Assembly: GCF_000757825.1 (NCBI RefSeq)
Contig: NZ_CP009451.1
Location: forward strand, 2,790,001-2,854,000
Direction: 5' to 3'
DNA: 64,000 nucleotides
Origin: Cedecea neteri
GTDB lineage: Bacteria > Pseudomonadota > Gammaproteobacteria > Enterobacterales > Enterobacteriaceae
Each line of letters starts with the position of its first letter. The stretch's first letter is position 1. Positions 51,835 through 60,989 of this stretch are shown piece after piece. Under the pieces are notes generated by a model. It ran no database searches, was not told the DNA's origin, and saw only the letters and a list, made by a program, of their open reading frames with translations. A program made the translations under genes and the position numbers.

Positions 51835-52016
51835 AAATGCCTGATTAAATCGCTCCTTTTATCGCCATTGATTATTATTTAGCTGTTTTACACTCGGCTG
51901 TAATGGCGAAGTTTGGCCTTGGCATTAATAACCATAAAAAAATAGCCGCCTGGGGCGGAAAAAGCAGTTTTTTCTGCGTTCGGCAGCATAAGGCCGGACA
52001 TCGACAAAGGACTATC

Positions 52017-53654
52017 ATGAGCAGCGCAACATTGCAGATGCGGGAGCACTTTGAGACGTGTCTGGGGATTATTCGGCAGGCTTCGCTCCAGATCCTGCCC
52101 TTACTGAACATTCGTGCCGCCGAAGGCAAAGATCCGCAGTGGTTTTTCCAGCAGTTGGAGCAGGCTCGTATGGCGCTTGGCAGCTGGGGCGCGGTGGCGA
52201 AACGGCTGAATCTTAACGACTCCGAGATTTCACAATTTACGCTGCTGCTGCGCCATTTGCAGCAGCTGGTGCCGCAGTATGAGAGCGGGCAGGAGGTCAG
52301 CCAAAACCAGCTGCTCGCCGCCCTGCGCTTCACCAGCTATCTTGAGCATGTGCGGTTCAAGCAGCCGCTGCTGGGCTATTCCACCGAGTTATCCTCAGAT
52401 GTTGACGGCCTGCAGAAAGGCGCCCAGCAGCAAATGCGCGCCATTGAACTGATGCTAAAAGGGCTGGTGAACCAGGCGTGGGAAAGCCAGGCTGACCTGG
52501 TGAATCAGCTCAAAAACCAGTTTGGTGCCGATAAGGTTCGCCGCTGGCTGAAGCGAGGCGAACGGGGCGACGTGCTGAGCGGGATGAAGTTTAGCGAGCT
52601 GGCGCTGATGCTGGTGGACAAGAAAGAGTTCGCCCATCACTACGCGAAAATCTACCAAAACTCGCCGCAGCTGGGCTTTCTTATCGACCAGCGTAAAACC
52701 CTGCAAATCTTCCTCGATGGCACCAGGCAAATCCGCAATGACCTGATGCACAAGCAGCCGCTGTCCACCGTGCAGGTGGCTTTGCTGGATAGCTATTTCG
52801 GTGAAATCAGCGGCCCGGTACAGAAAGCTTTTAGCGAAGGCCGCACCAAAGTTAATCCTTCCGCTTTGTTAGACGCTGATGACGCCACGCTACAGAACTA
52901 TCTTGAGCAGTCGCGTAAAAACCACTCGGCACAGGGCGGTGACCCGGAAGAGATCAGAGAGTCCATTGAGCGTTTCGACCCACGCGCTGCCAAAAAGCAG
53001 CATGATACAACCAGCGTTATCTCTACCGCGCTTTGGGCATCGGTAGGGATTGCCGTTGTGGCGGTAGCGGTGGTTGGTCTCTACTTGTTAAGCGATATGT
53101 CTTCAAAGCCAGAAGTGACGGTGACGGCTCCGATTGTGAGCACGCCGGTGCAGCAGAAAGAGCGCCCGGAAAACAACAGCCCGCGCGATATGCTGGCCAA
53201 TATGGGCATCAGCTGGGATGAAAATAACCTGCGTGCGGCGATTAACCGCAACGACGCCCGTATTGTGCGGCTTTTCATGCAGGGCGGGATGAACTGGAAA
53301 GTTTATTTTGCCGAGCAGGCGCTGGCGGAGGACTACCGGGATGTGTTGACTATTTTGCTGCAATACCGGCCGCAAATGGATGAGGCCCGGCCCTGCCGCA
53401 GGCTGATTGGCTCCACCGAGCTAGGTATGAAGAAAGGGCAAAAGCTGACTTCGCTGAGGAAGCAATTCCTCGCCAGCTTCTGCAGTTCAGCCCCGGCAGT
53501 ACAGCGCCAGAAGGAAGAAGTTGAGCGCGCCCGGATGCGCCTGGCGGCGCAAAAGCAGCGTGTTGAAGATGCGACCGCTCAGGGGCTGGAGACAGAGCCG
53601 GTGGATGAGCAGACCGCCAAAATTCAGCAGGCGATCTACAACGCGATGCGCTAG
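52017..53654 (+). CDS. Membrane-anchored HEPN-domain protein (STY4199-like)
   Basis: 545 aa from ATG 52017 (AAAGGA site). Residues 1-290 are helical and include RNDLMH (Arg240, His245), the R-x4-H motif of HEPN nucleases. A single transmembrane helix follows at about 333-358 (WASVGIAVVAVAVVGLYLL). Residues 395-460 look like ankyrin-type helical repeats (NLRAAINRNDARIVRLFMQGG). A C-terminal coiled-coil is near 495-530. It recalls the STY4199-family HEPN proteins of enterobacteria, whose function I do not know. No antitoxin-like partner gene is adjacent. Confidence 0.72.
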   Translation: MSSATLQMREHFETCLGIIRQASLQILPLLNIRAAEGKDPQWFFQQLEQARMALGSWGAVAKRLNLNDSEISQFTLLLRHLQQLVPQYESGQEVSQNQLLAALRFTSYLEHVRFKQPLLGYSTELSSDVDGLQKGAQQQMRAIELMLKGLVNQAWESQADLVNQLKNQFGADKVRRWLKRGERGDVLSGMKFSELALMLVDKKEFAHHYAKIYQNSPQLGFLIDQRKTLQIFLDGTRQIRNDLMHKQPLSTVQVALLDSYFGEISGPVQKAFSEGRTKVNPSALLDADDATLQNYLEQSRKNHSAQGGDPEEIRESIERFDPRAAKKQHDTTSVISTALWASVGIAVVAVAVVGLYLLSDMSSKPEVTVTAPIVSTPVQQKERPENNSPRDMLANMGISWDENNLRAAINRNDARIVRLFMQGGMNWKVYFAEQALAEDYRDVLTILLQYRPQMDEARPCRRLIGSTELGMKKGQKLTSLRKQFLASFCSSAPAVQRQKEEVERARMRLAAQKQRVEDATAQGLETEPVDEQTAKIQQAIYNAMR

Positions 53655-53687
53655 TTGTACCGGGCAGCCTTCGGGCCGCCCAATGCA

Positions 53688-54113
53688 TTACAGCAGGCCT
53701 TTATCGCGGAACGTCGCGGCGGTGGCTTCGTTCAGGTCATAGTTAGCCAGATCCTGCGGGCTGACCCACGCATACTGCTCAAACTCTTCGTTAATGGTTA
53801 TCTCGCGGTTTTCGCTGACGCAGTCAAACATCAGGTAAATCATATACACCTGCTCTTTGCTGCCGTCGGCGTAGGTTTTCACCCGGACGTCATCGCGGAA
53901 GGTCCACGGTTCGATGTGCGAGATAATCAGCGCTTCGCCCAACTCCTCTCGGATCTCACGCCGCAGCCCTTCTGCCATGGTTTCGCCCGGCTCAATGCCG
54001 CCGCCGGAAAGCGCCCACTGGCCGGGAAAAACACCGCGATCTTGCGGCATTTTGCACAGCAAATATTGGCCCTGATTCTGGATAATCGGGCAGGCAATCA
54101 CTCTTTGTCGCAT
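53688..54113 (-). CDS. nudI: Nucleoside triphosphatase NudI
   Basis: 141 aa, the E. coli length. Nudix box [28 protein letters not shown] segment near residues 38-60, with the EE catalytic pair. Hydrolyses pyrimidine deoxynucleoside triphosphates to monophosphates and pyrophosphate (known for NudI). Convergent with the HEPN gene, 33 bp apart. Confidence 0.92.
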   Translation of the reverse strand: MRQRVIACPIIQNQGQYLLCKMPQDRGVFPGQWALSGGGIEPGETMAEGLRREIREELGEALIISHIEPWTFRDDVRVKTYADGSKEQVYMIYLMFDCVSENREITINEEFEQYAWVSPQDLANYDLNEATAATFRDKGLL

Positions 54114-54157
54114 CGTCTTCTCCCTGAAAAATAAGCCGCCGAGTTATAGCACAGATA

Positions 54158-54186
54158 AGAAAAAGGGTCTGCGCGTAGGCAGACCC
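54158..54186 (-). terminator. Terminator of the omptin gene
   Basis: GGGTCTGC/GCAGACCC with a 6-base loop; on the minus strand followed by TTTTTCTT. Confidence 0.85.
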
Positions 54187-54213
54187 TCAATGAACAACAA
54201 CAATAAAAGGCTT

Positions 54214-55146
54214 TTAGAAGCGATACTGAATGCCGACGCCGTAGGTATAGCTGTCGTTACTCAGGCCAGCGGCATCGCCACCCTGAGACCAGGTTTCCCC
54301 GGTTTTATTATCACGGGTTTTTGTCGAGGCCTTCGCTTCGGCAAAACGCGTCCACGTTAATTCCGTATAGAGTCGGGTATTCGGCGTAACGTAATACCCG
54401 GCAGAAACGGTAGCGGCATAATAATTGGAATTATTGCCTTTTTCGCTAAAGCTCAGCTGACGCATATAATGCTCGTCATTATCTTGCGCATTCACCCACG
54501 GGCTGAATTTAAATTGCCCTGCTAAATCAAAGTCCTGATAGCGATAACTTCCGGTCAGCCCAACGTATGGCACGCTGAATTTCTGGCTATAACCAATCCC
54601 TGGTTTCCCGGCAGGGAATTCACCGACAAGCGCGCCGTTGAAATAATTGTATGAGCCGCCTCTGGCGGTCCAGCTGTATCGGGTTTCCTGGTAGCCGGTG
54701 ACGATGCCGAGGTTATAAGCCGGTTCCTTTAACAGCCAGCCGGTCAGGTTAAGATCGAACTGATTGGCGTAATTCAGGCTGGTGTCGGGGTGGGTGGATT
54801 TGTCGCTCCAGCGGCTTTGGCCTGGCGTTTGCCAGTCATAGTCGGACATGTGTGAGCCGCGTGAGGCGAAGGTTGTCCAGCCGTTTGCGTTGAGAGTGAT
54901 ATAGCGCTGAGCGTCCCAGCTAATACCGCCTTTAATAATAGGTGTATTTTTAATTTTCCATTTCAGTTCACTTAATTTACTGCCATCGTGTTGATTATAA
55001 ACGAGCTCTTTAGATTCTCCGTTTAGAACACCGGTGGAAATATTGGTGGTTACCGCGTCGGGTGAAAAATTAAAGCTGGTTGAAGCGAGCAGCGCCGGGC
55101 TAAACAGCAATGCGGCGGCCGCAGGCAGGTATTTTTGCTTGTGCAT
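54214..55146 (-). CDS. Omptin-family outer-membrane aspartyl protease
   Basis: 310 aa. Signal peptide of about 21 residues ending LLAS. Ten-stranded barrel ending in YRF. Catalytic pairs are Asp102/Asp104 (SDYDW) and Asp224/His226 (DNDEH), both intact, as in OmpT, Pla, PgtE and CroP. Cleaves between basic residues and can destroy host antimicrobial peptides (family knowledge). GC content falls towards the start and upstream, suggesting horizontal acquisition. Which omptin subgroup it belongs to cannot be told here. Confidence 0.92.
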   Translation of the reverse strand: MHKQKYLPAAAALLFSPALLASTSFNFSPDAVTTNISTGVLNGESKELVYNQHDGSKLSELKWKIKNTPIIKGGISWDAQRYITLNANGWTTFASRGSHMSDYDWQTPGQSRWSDKSTHPDTSLNYANQFDLNLTGWLLKEPAYNLGIVTGYQETRYSWTARGGSYNYFNGALVGEFPAGKPGIGYSQKFSVPYVGLTGSYRYQDFDLAGQFKFSPWVNAQDNDEHYMRQLSFSEKGNNSNYYAATVSAGYYVTPNTRLYTELTWTRFAEAKASTKTRDNKTGETWSQGGDAAGLSNDSYTYGVGIQYRF

Positions 55147-55554
55147 GATGTATCGTTCTGTTTTCTATAACATTGGTTTGGTGTTGCAAAAAATAAACCT
55201 GTACGGACAGGTTAAAGACCGTAAAGAGTTATTGTTGCGCGATAAATTATGTTGTTGAAAATTATTATTAGGTTGTCTTGCCAGGCAAAACGAAACGTAT
55301 TTTATGGGCTGTTACTTGACAGGGGAAAGATTATTTTCTACTGGTGAATATTTGAGCGGTGAATCGTTTGATTTTAAAGAAAATTAAAATTGTAGCTTTT
55401 TGTTACAAGGATATATCATAACTAGTCATATGTATTTATTGAGAAAATTTAACTTAAGTCAGGTTGGGTCGGTTTAAATATGTAAGCGGGCTAATGATTA
55501 TTTGGCGATGGAAGCCCGGCCGTTCGTAGCATACTCATTTCACTCTCTTTTTGA
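55147..55554. other. AT-rich intergenic region upstream of omptin
   Basis: No gene recognised in about 400 bp. It holds the omptin promoter region and the inverted repeat AACCTGT-ACGG-ACAGGTT at 55196-55213, 50 bp before the start codon, a possible regulator site. Confidence 0.5.
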
Positions 55555-55800
55555 CAATATGAGCACCATCAGCGGCAGGGCTTCGCTTTTGAATCTTTGC
55601 CTGCAGTGATTGAACCGTTGTTCACCCCCCTCAACAACCATCGCCTGCTGGCGACGGTTGATGCCAGGAACGAGACCGCAGCTGGCCTGCTGGAGAAGCT
55701 GGGTTTTCGTCGTGAAGCACACTTTCGCAAGAATATTTTCTTTAAAGGCGAATGGGGGGATGTATATGCCTATGCGCTGTTACGCAGCGAATGGAAATAA
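55555..55800 (+). pseudogene. Truncated GNAT acetyltransferase remnant
   Basis: Open frame of about 80 residues equal to the C-terminal half of a RimJ/RimL-type acetyltransferase: the acetyl-CoA loop HHQRQGFAFESL, then ATVDARNETAAGLLEKLGFRREA and WGDVYAYALLRSEW. The first half, including the substrate lobe, is missing and the region before it is AT-rich noncoding sequence. An internal ATG at 55597 could start a 67-aa peptide but not an enzyme. Confidence 0.75.
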
Positions 55801-56112
55801 CGGGCTGCTTGCTTAGCGGGCCATTATTATTTTGTGACTTAACGTCGTGGTATAGCTGCAAAATTCAGTCAGAGGCGCGAAATATTCACTGGCCGTTACT
55901 TTATGATTTTGTGCGTTTTAATTTGGCGCCCAATGCGGCGTTTAGGTTTTGTTTAACCTTTAATTTACATTATTACTATACTGGCTTCACTTCCTTTCAG
56001 GTATGAATTCACCGTCTTCCGGCGGCGTTATTCTACTCGTTTATCTAAAATAAAATGTTCCGGAAATTCATCTGTTAAATACATTGTCCGGATAATTGGC
56101 AAGGACATTGAT
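55801..56112. other. Noncoding region upstream of the Kdo hydroxylase gene
   Basis: 312 bp, AT-rich. TTCCGGA at 56059 and TCCGGA at 56090 flank the probable promoter as short inverted copies, and AAGGACATTGAT before 56113 is the ribosome site. No gene seen. Confidence 0.45.
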
Positions 56113-57006
56113 ATGTCAGATTTAAACATCTCTCTTGATACCGCGACCCTGACGCATCCGCTTTCTCAATGGGAGGATAGCGCAGCTGAATCCGTTGTTG
56201 GCGACCTGGAGCAGGGCAAAGTTATCTTTCTGCCGCAGCTGGCGTTCACGCTCACCGAACGGGAAAGGGCGCTGCTGAACCCGGCTGTGGTTGATCCGAA
56301 ACGTAAGAACATCAGCTATCAGCCGCTGAAAGATAAGCTGACTGGCGTTGCGGTTGCCGGGCAAGAGCCAGAGGTTCGCGAGCTGCTTAAACGCCATTAC
56401 GAATCCTGTCAGCAGCTTATTGCCAGCCTTCTGCCGGAATACCAGCAGGTGCTGCACACGCCGACCAATAGCCTGCGCCTGCACCCGGTTAAGCAGTGGA
56501 CGCAGAACACCTCCTGGCGAAAGGATGACAGCCGCCTGCACGTGGACGCCTTCCCGTCCCGCCCTAACTACGGCGAGCGTATTCTGCGTATCTTCACCAA
56601 TATTAATCCGGCCGGGGAAAGCCGTAGCTGGCGCGTGGGCGAGGCGTTCCCGACGCTGGCCGAGCGCTTCCTGCCGCGTTTAAAAGGCTATTCCCCAGCG
56701 AGCAGCTGGTTGCAGAACGCGGTTGGCATTACTAAAAGTCGCCGCAGCCATTACGACCATCTGATGCTGCAGATGCACGACGCCATGAAGGCCGATGCGG
56801 ATTATCAGAAGCAGGGGCCGCAGGTCGCCATCGACTTCCCGCCAGGCAGCAGCTGGATATGTTTCTCAGACCAGACGCCTCACGCCGCAATGGGCGGGCA
56901 GTTTATGCTGGAACAGACATTCTTGCTGCCGGTGGATTCGATGCAAAACCCGCAGCTGTCACCGCTGAAGGTATTGGAAGGGTTGCTGCGTAAGCCGCTG
57001 GTTTAG
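56113..57006 (+). CDS. kdoO: Kdo hydroxylase family protein (Fe(II)/2-oxoglutarate dioxygenase)
   Basis: 297 aa, cytoplasmic. Resembles the KdoO enzymes that 3-hydroxylate the Kdo sugar of the lipopolysaccharide inner core. His143-x-Asp145 (LHVDAFPSRP) is the iron-binding pair; the distal His lies in SDQTPHAAM, and the LEQTFLLP tail is typical. The early NISYQPL segment follows KRK. Modifies LPS, which fits its place beside an omptin, whose activity depends on LPS. AAGGACATT ribosome site; single gene with its own terminator. Confidence 0.82.
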   Translation: MSDLNISLDTATLTHPLSQWEDSAAESVVGDLEQGKVIFLPQLAFTLTERERALLNPAVVDPKRKNISYQPLKDKLTGVAVAGQEPEVRELLKRHYESCQQLIASLLPEYQQVLHTPTNSLRLHPVKQWTQNTSWRKDDSRLHVDAFPSRPNYGERILRIFTNINPAGESRSWRVGEAFPTLAERFLPRLKGYSPASSWLQNAVGITKSRRSHYDHLMLQMHDAMKADADYQKQGPQVAIDFPPGSSWICFSDQTPHAAMGGQFMLEQTFLLPVDSMQNPQLSPLKVLEGLLRKPLV

Positions 57007-57023
57007 TCATAATGACCGCGTGT

Positions 57024-57049
57024 AAAAAGCCGCTTGGGCGGCTTTTTTA
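57024..57049 (+). terminator. Terminator of the Kdo hydroxylase gene
   Basis: AAAAAGCCGC/GCGGCTTTTTT with loop TTGG. The A-run makes it usable from both sides. The next 260 bp (to 57310) hold nothing recognisable. Confidence 0.88.
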
Positions 57050-57310
57050 TTGGCATCATCCGTACGCCGCACAAGCACTGTCTGCGTTGACAAAAAGAAT
57101 GGGTCAAAATAGCAATAGATATACCGTCACAGGCAATAGATTCGCTTCGAAAAAAGATGGCATTAGCGTTCGCGGTAAAATTTAAATAGGAATTACCTGT
57201 AAGTGACATGGCTCATTACTACCATTGATATTTATCAATACTCTACCGCAAATGATCGGTGAGACATCATCTGTGTAATAGCTTTTATGCTTTTTTAAAT
57301 GAATTATTTG

Positions 57311-57562
57311 TTAAGTCCGGCGATTGTTTTGCATCCAGACAAATTTTTTCATTTTTGATTTTGAGCACTGAATCATGCCTTTTTCTTCTAACTTCAGTAA
57401 CCAGTTTCTGGCTATGTATATTGAAACATTGCAATTATTGGAGATCTCTCTTGTCGTGACCTCGCCATTATTAACAATTGTGTCATAAATTTCTTTCATC
57501 AGTTTTACAGAGCAAGGGCGACTGATATGCTCGTCCGTTTCGGTACTACGGAATCTTTCCAT
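57311..57562 (-). CDS. PapI/FaeA-type winged-helix regulator
   Basis: 83 aa. The core MKEIYDTIVNNGEVTTREISNN, then CNVSIYIARNWLLKLEEKGMI fits the FaeA/PapI fimbrial regulator family: a short winged helix with I-A-x-x-W-L-L-x-L-E-x-x-G. Family members act with Lrp at GATC-containing sites to give phase variation. No fimbrial genes are visible. Instead it lies at the downstream end of the Ig-like protein gene series on the same strand. AT-rich. Confidence 0.7.
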   Translation of the reverse strand: MERFRSTETDEHISRPCSVKLMKEIYDTIVNNGEVTTREISNNCNVSIYIARNWLLKLEEKGMIQCSKSKMKKFVWMQNNRRT

Positions 57563-57589
57563 CTGAGTGAACCTGTCTTAAAGTACAGG

Positions 57590-57688
57590 GTGATTTTATC
57601 ACAAGATACTATATGTGAAATTATAATTATAAGTACTGCGTAATATTTTCTGTTTTTATATCAGACCTAAATTTATGGTGATAAAATA
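57590..57688. promoter_or_regulatory. Repeated GTGATAAAAT sites upstream of the FaeA-like gene
   Basis: GTGATTTTATCAC (57590-57602) is a near-perfect palindrome whose minus strand begins GTGATAAAAT; the same 10-mer recurs at 57679-57688 on the plus strand. Both lie in the AT-rich gap before the regulator gene. Possible operators; no factor assigned. Confidence 0.35.
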
Positions 57689-57774
57689 TTCGGTTGTGCC
57701 CACGGTTTTATTAACTCTTTTATAGGATTGTTGGTACATATCTGAAACGCAGTTAACATTCATGAAAAATAGAG

Positions 57775-58272
57775 TCAGATTATTCCGTAAGGTGGCGTTT
57801 GCAAGAGGGTGTAGGTCAGTAACGGCAACGTATCAACATTGAAAGTAAATACTTTACTGCCTGGAGCGGCATCTGGCTGGCGTAAGCTTTCGAGAGACGA
57901 TGTATAATCCGTAAAAGAATAACTCTGAAATCTATTATTCCAGAGTAATATAATTGATAAGCTACAATGTGGCATACGAGGTTAAAAAAAATTAACGATT
58001 GCATACTGAAAGTTGAGTTCGCCCCGGTCGTAGTAAAACGCTTTAATGCTTACATCCTCCTGGGTCTCACTTGCAAGATAAACTCTTGCGATACCCTGTT
58101 CATCGGTAACCCGTGTTGTATGCGATAGTCTGGCGTGTCCATTGCACAGGAACGACAGCGTTAACCCACCCACCGGCGTATCGCCCTCTTTTACGCAAAA
58201 ATCGATGCAGTTTATTTCATGAGTGCCGACACTGGCTCTTTCCTGAATGGGTGTGTAGCCGATGGATTGCAT
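57775..58272 (-). pseudogene. Broken Ig-like (Big_1-type) protein gene with internal stop
   Basis: A 96-residue frame starting at 58272 (GAGG ribosome site) encodes one Ig-like unit (GDTPVGGLTLSFLCNGHARL, VTDEQGIARVYL, VNFF). It ends at TAA 57984-57982. The same frame is open again from the next codon to 57775 and ends VFTFNVDTLPLLTYTLLQ, resembling the last strand of the 534-aa paralogue (YSSLTYTLIII). The stop follows a run of seven T. So this looks like a short member of the cluster, interrupted by one stop or indel. The 96-aa product could still be made. Confidence 0.6.
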
Positions 58273-58306
58273 GTTTCATTACCTCATTTCTAGGGGCTTA
58301 GAAAAA

Positions 58307-59227
58307 TTAAGCCGCTGTTACAAAATGCACTTTTGTTCTGGAAACAATATTGTCGTCGTCGGTGTATGCGCTGACGATAACAGGCTCTGCGACAGTGTTG
58401 TAAACATATAACGTAGCGGTACCTGAATCATCGGTAGTCAGGGTCCGTCTGGAGGGGTAGGCAGTGACGCTTTGCAAAACAATCGAGATCTCTTTTTTTT
58501 CATTTACATTATGAGCACTCTTTTTCGTCAGGATATAGAGTATCTCGCAGTAAGCTTTACCATCAGCATCCACCTTATCTCCGATGATATGGCTGGTTAA
58601 GGCATTAAGCTCATCTGCTTTAGAAAATGAAATTCCGTTGACGATGAGCATGTCTTTCTCACCATAGATCTCGACGGAGATAAAGAAATCACCCTCAGAC
58701 CGGGCTGTACAGCTGACCACTGCCTTACCTTCGGCATCCGTTAACAGAAATCTGTCTGCCAGCGTCAAATTCGTGCTCGGCAAAAACTGCAGCAATTTCT
58801 CCCGAACCGGATTTCCGAGTGAATCCAAAACTTTAATGGATACCTTGTTTTGGCTGATGCCATCCGCGGCGGCGTTGTTTTCGATCAGAGTACTTTCTAA
58901 GTGATAAGAAGCTTCGACGTTGCTGAATACCAGGGTGTCAACAGCGCCCTGAAAAAGGCCATCAATGGCCGGAGAGGCGGAGATCATTACTTTCTCTGCC
59001 TCGGTATTGGTCACATTCAGGACAAAATTACCGCCTGCATCCGTCTGGCCAAACGCTGAAGATAATGCCGCGTGACCCGCTGAACTGACCGCTGAGAATT
59101 TAAGATACTCATCGGCGTAAGGCACACCGTTTCTCGTCAAATGATAAATAATGGTGTTTTCTTTTTTGCCATCCGCGACCGCATTGTTGTCCTGAACGGT
59201 CGACTTAAGAATGATGATATCGTCCAT
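58307..59227 (-). CDS. Tandem Ig-like repeat protein (three Big_1-type units)
   Basis: 306 aa; AGGA precedes ATG 59227. Three units of about 100 residues: 1-105, 106-205 and 206-306. Each has an A-[AV]-A-D-G turn, a hydrophobic V-x-D or similar strand, G-x-P-V or equivalent, and a D-x-x-G-x-A strand as in invasin/intimin Big_1 domains. No signal peptide, no transmembrane helix, no anchor, and no C-terminal cap domain. Secretion route, if any, is unknown. Confidence 0.72.
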   Translation of the reverse strand: MDDIIILKSTVQDNNAVADGKKENTIIYHLTRNGVPYADEYLKFSAVSSAGHAALSSAFGQTDAGGNFVLNVTNTEAEKVMISASPAIDGLFQGAVDTLVFSNVEASYHLESTLIENNAAADGISQNKVSIKVLDSLGNPVREKLLQFLPSTNLTLADRFLLTDAEGKAVVSCTARSEGDFFISVEIYGEKDMLIVNGISFSKADELNALTSHIIGDKVDADGKAYCEILYILTKKSAHNVNEKKEISIVLQSVTAYPSRRTLTTDDSGTATLYVYNTVAEPVIVSAYTDDDNIVSRTKVHFVTAA

Positions 59228-59272
59228 CTTAAAGTCCTGTATTTTCGCTATTGGGAACCGATAATGAGTTTT

Positions 59273-59304
59273 AAAAAGGCCACGGCGGGTTTTAAGCCGC
59301 GGCC
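59273..59304 (-). terminator. Terminator after the 534-aa Ig-like gene
   Basis: GGCCGCGGC/GCCGTGGCC on the minus strand (one G-T pair), 9-base loop, followed by TTTTT. Confidence 0.8.
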
Positions 59305-59320
59305 TCGCTCTCGAGAAAAA

Positions 59321-60925
59321 TTAATTAACGCCTAAATCAATAATGATCAGGGTGTAGGTCAGTGAAGAATAATCCCCAATCTGATAGTAAACATTTGTCG
59401 CGGTATCAACCCCGCCGTGGGTACATTTTGCAATAGCACCGTCGTAGTTAAAGTCATTAAACTTCGCATAGTGCGGGTCAGAAATAATCTGGCACGACTG
59501 CGATGTTTTGATGATGTTATAACCGTCCTGGCACATCTGTTTTTTAACATCGCCCGCTTCTTTGGTGCTGAGCATAAATTGATAAGAGTGGCCGGTAATA
59601 AAGTCATACTGACTGCTGGTAAACATATCAAGGCTGCAGAAAGTGTCACTGGTGATCGTGCCAGAGGTGACCGAAACAGGTTTTCTGAAGTTAACGACGG
59701 TTTCCTCGCTGATATCCTCAATATCTGTTGTGGCTGTTACTGTTACGCTTTCAGCGACGGAGTTGTAGATTTTTAACGAGGCAAGCCCATTTGAATCTGT
59801 GATCAGTTTGTTTTCCGAGACAGTGACATTGCCGCTGTTCACTTTAATATAAATATTATGCCCTTCAGCGGCATCCAGAGAGTTGGCTTTGGTCAGGCTG
59901 TACTGAATCTGGCAATAATCACCTTTCCCCTCAGTGGCCTCGGCATTATCTCTGACGACAATACCGATTAAATCCTTAATATATTCCGGTTTTGCAAAAG
60001 AGATTCCTTCAACAATACAGTTGGTATCACTGTTTGGGTAGAGCAGTGCTTCGATACTGTAATCGCCCGCCGGCACGAGGGCGGTACAGGAGACGGTGAC
60101 TTCACCGTTTAAATCTGTCTCATGGTACTGGCCGTCAGGCAGAGAAAGATTATGGCTTGCAATGCAGTTTAGTACCTTATGCATTGCCGGTGCGCCCGTT
60201 TTGGTGTCCGTGACCTTAAACAGCACGGCATTGGTGCTGGTACCATCGGCGGAGGCGTTATTCGACACAATAGAGCCGACGATAGTATAAGGAGAAACAA
60301 CGGCTTCGAAGATGAGTTCAACCGGTTTGGCTTTTACGCCAATTAATACCGCCTCTGCTTCAACGGTCACCGTCTCTGCAAATGCGTTGGTAATATTGAT
60401 AGATGCAGTGCCGAAGTCATCGGTCATGATGGTGGTTGGATCCGCCGTTGCACTGCCCGAGACGTTAACAAAAATGTACTGTCCGGCAACCGGGGCGGTG
60501 CCGTTTTTCAGAGAATAGACAACGACGATTTTATCCAGCCCATCAGCAGCGGCCGTGTTATCACCCAGCACGGTTGCCGTTAATGTTTCCTGCCCTTCCA
60601 CAGCCTCTTCAAACACGCTTTCGATTTGGGTGGAAATAAAATCACCGTGGTAGCAAACGGCTTTAACCAGAATATGGCCCGCGACTTCACTTTTTAACTC
60701 GACGTTACAAATTCCGGCCTCATTCGTGATGGCTGAAATATCTTGTCTGCCGTTTGAAAATGTCGCGCCTTCAGCGGTAACAATAAAGTTTACAGAAATA
60801 CCAGGGACTGGCGTTGCGTCATCGCGCAGCGTGGCGGTAATTGTATTGGTGTCGACATTATTAGCCGTTGCGACATCATTTGAATGAATATAAAAATTAG
60901 TAGCACGAACGTTAATTTCGCTCAT
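59321..60925 (-). CDS. Tandem Ig-like repeat protein with Cys-containing C-terminal domain
   Basis: 534 aa from ATG 60925 (GGAG 8 bp upstream); the longer frame to 60976 crosses a hairpin. About four Big_1-type units occupy residues 1-420: openings such as NDVATANNVDTNTITATL and DNTAAADGLDKIVVVYSL, and closings like VNF. The last 115 residues are a different domain with four cysteines and the motifs FITGHSYQFML and KCTHGG, ending SSLTYTLIII. No signal peptide or membrane anchor. Visibly more AT-rich than the core genome. Function unknown; resembles adhesin stalks without the anchoring part. Confidence 0.72.
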   Translation of the reverse strand: MSEINVRATNFYIHSNDVATANNVDTNTITATLRDDATPVPGISVNFIVTAEGATFSNGRQDISAITNEAGICNVELKSEVAGHILVKAVCYHGDFISTQIESVFEEAVEGQETLTATVLGDNTAAADGLDKIVVVYSLKNGTAPVAGQYIFVNVSGSATADPTTIMTDDFGTASINITNAFAETVTVEAEAVLIGVKAKPVELIFEAVVSPYTIVGSIVSNNASADGTSTNAVLFKVTDTKTGAPAMHKVLNCIASHNLSLPDGQYHETDLNGEVTVSCTALVPAGDYSIEALLYPNSDTNCIVEGISFAKPEYIKDLIGIVVRDNAEATEGKGDYCQIQYSLTKANSLDAAEGHNIYIKVNSGNVTVSENKLITDSNGLASLKIYNSVAESVTVTATTDIEDISEETVVNFRKPVSVTSGTITSDTFCSLDMFTSSQYDFITGHSYQFMLSTKEAGDVKKQMCQDGYNIIKTSQSCQIISDPHYAKFNDFNYDGAIAKCTHGGVDTATNVYYQIGDYSSLTYTLIIIDLGVN

Positions 60926-60949
60926 TACCCGATCTCCAAATAATAAAAT

Positions 60950-60977
60950 CAAAATACATGCCGGACTAGCCGGCATG
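60950..60977 (-). terminator. Terminator after the 531-aa Ig-like gene
   Basis: CATGCCGG/CCGGCATG perfect 8-bp stem, 5-base loop, followed on the minus strand by TATTTTGATTTT. Confidence 0.75.
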
Positions 60978-60989
60978 TGGATAGCGTGG

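Noticed and set aside
57259..57459. 66-codon plus-strand frame opposite the FaeA-like gene
   Set aside because: No ribosome site; the minus-strand frame matches the FaeA/PapI family.
57816..58004. 62-codon minus-strand frame overlapping the broken Ig-like gene
   Set aside because: Out of frame with the Ig unit, no domain and no ribosome site; the in-frame continuation to 57775 is the better explanation.
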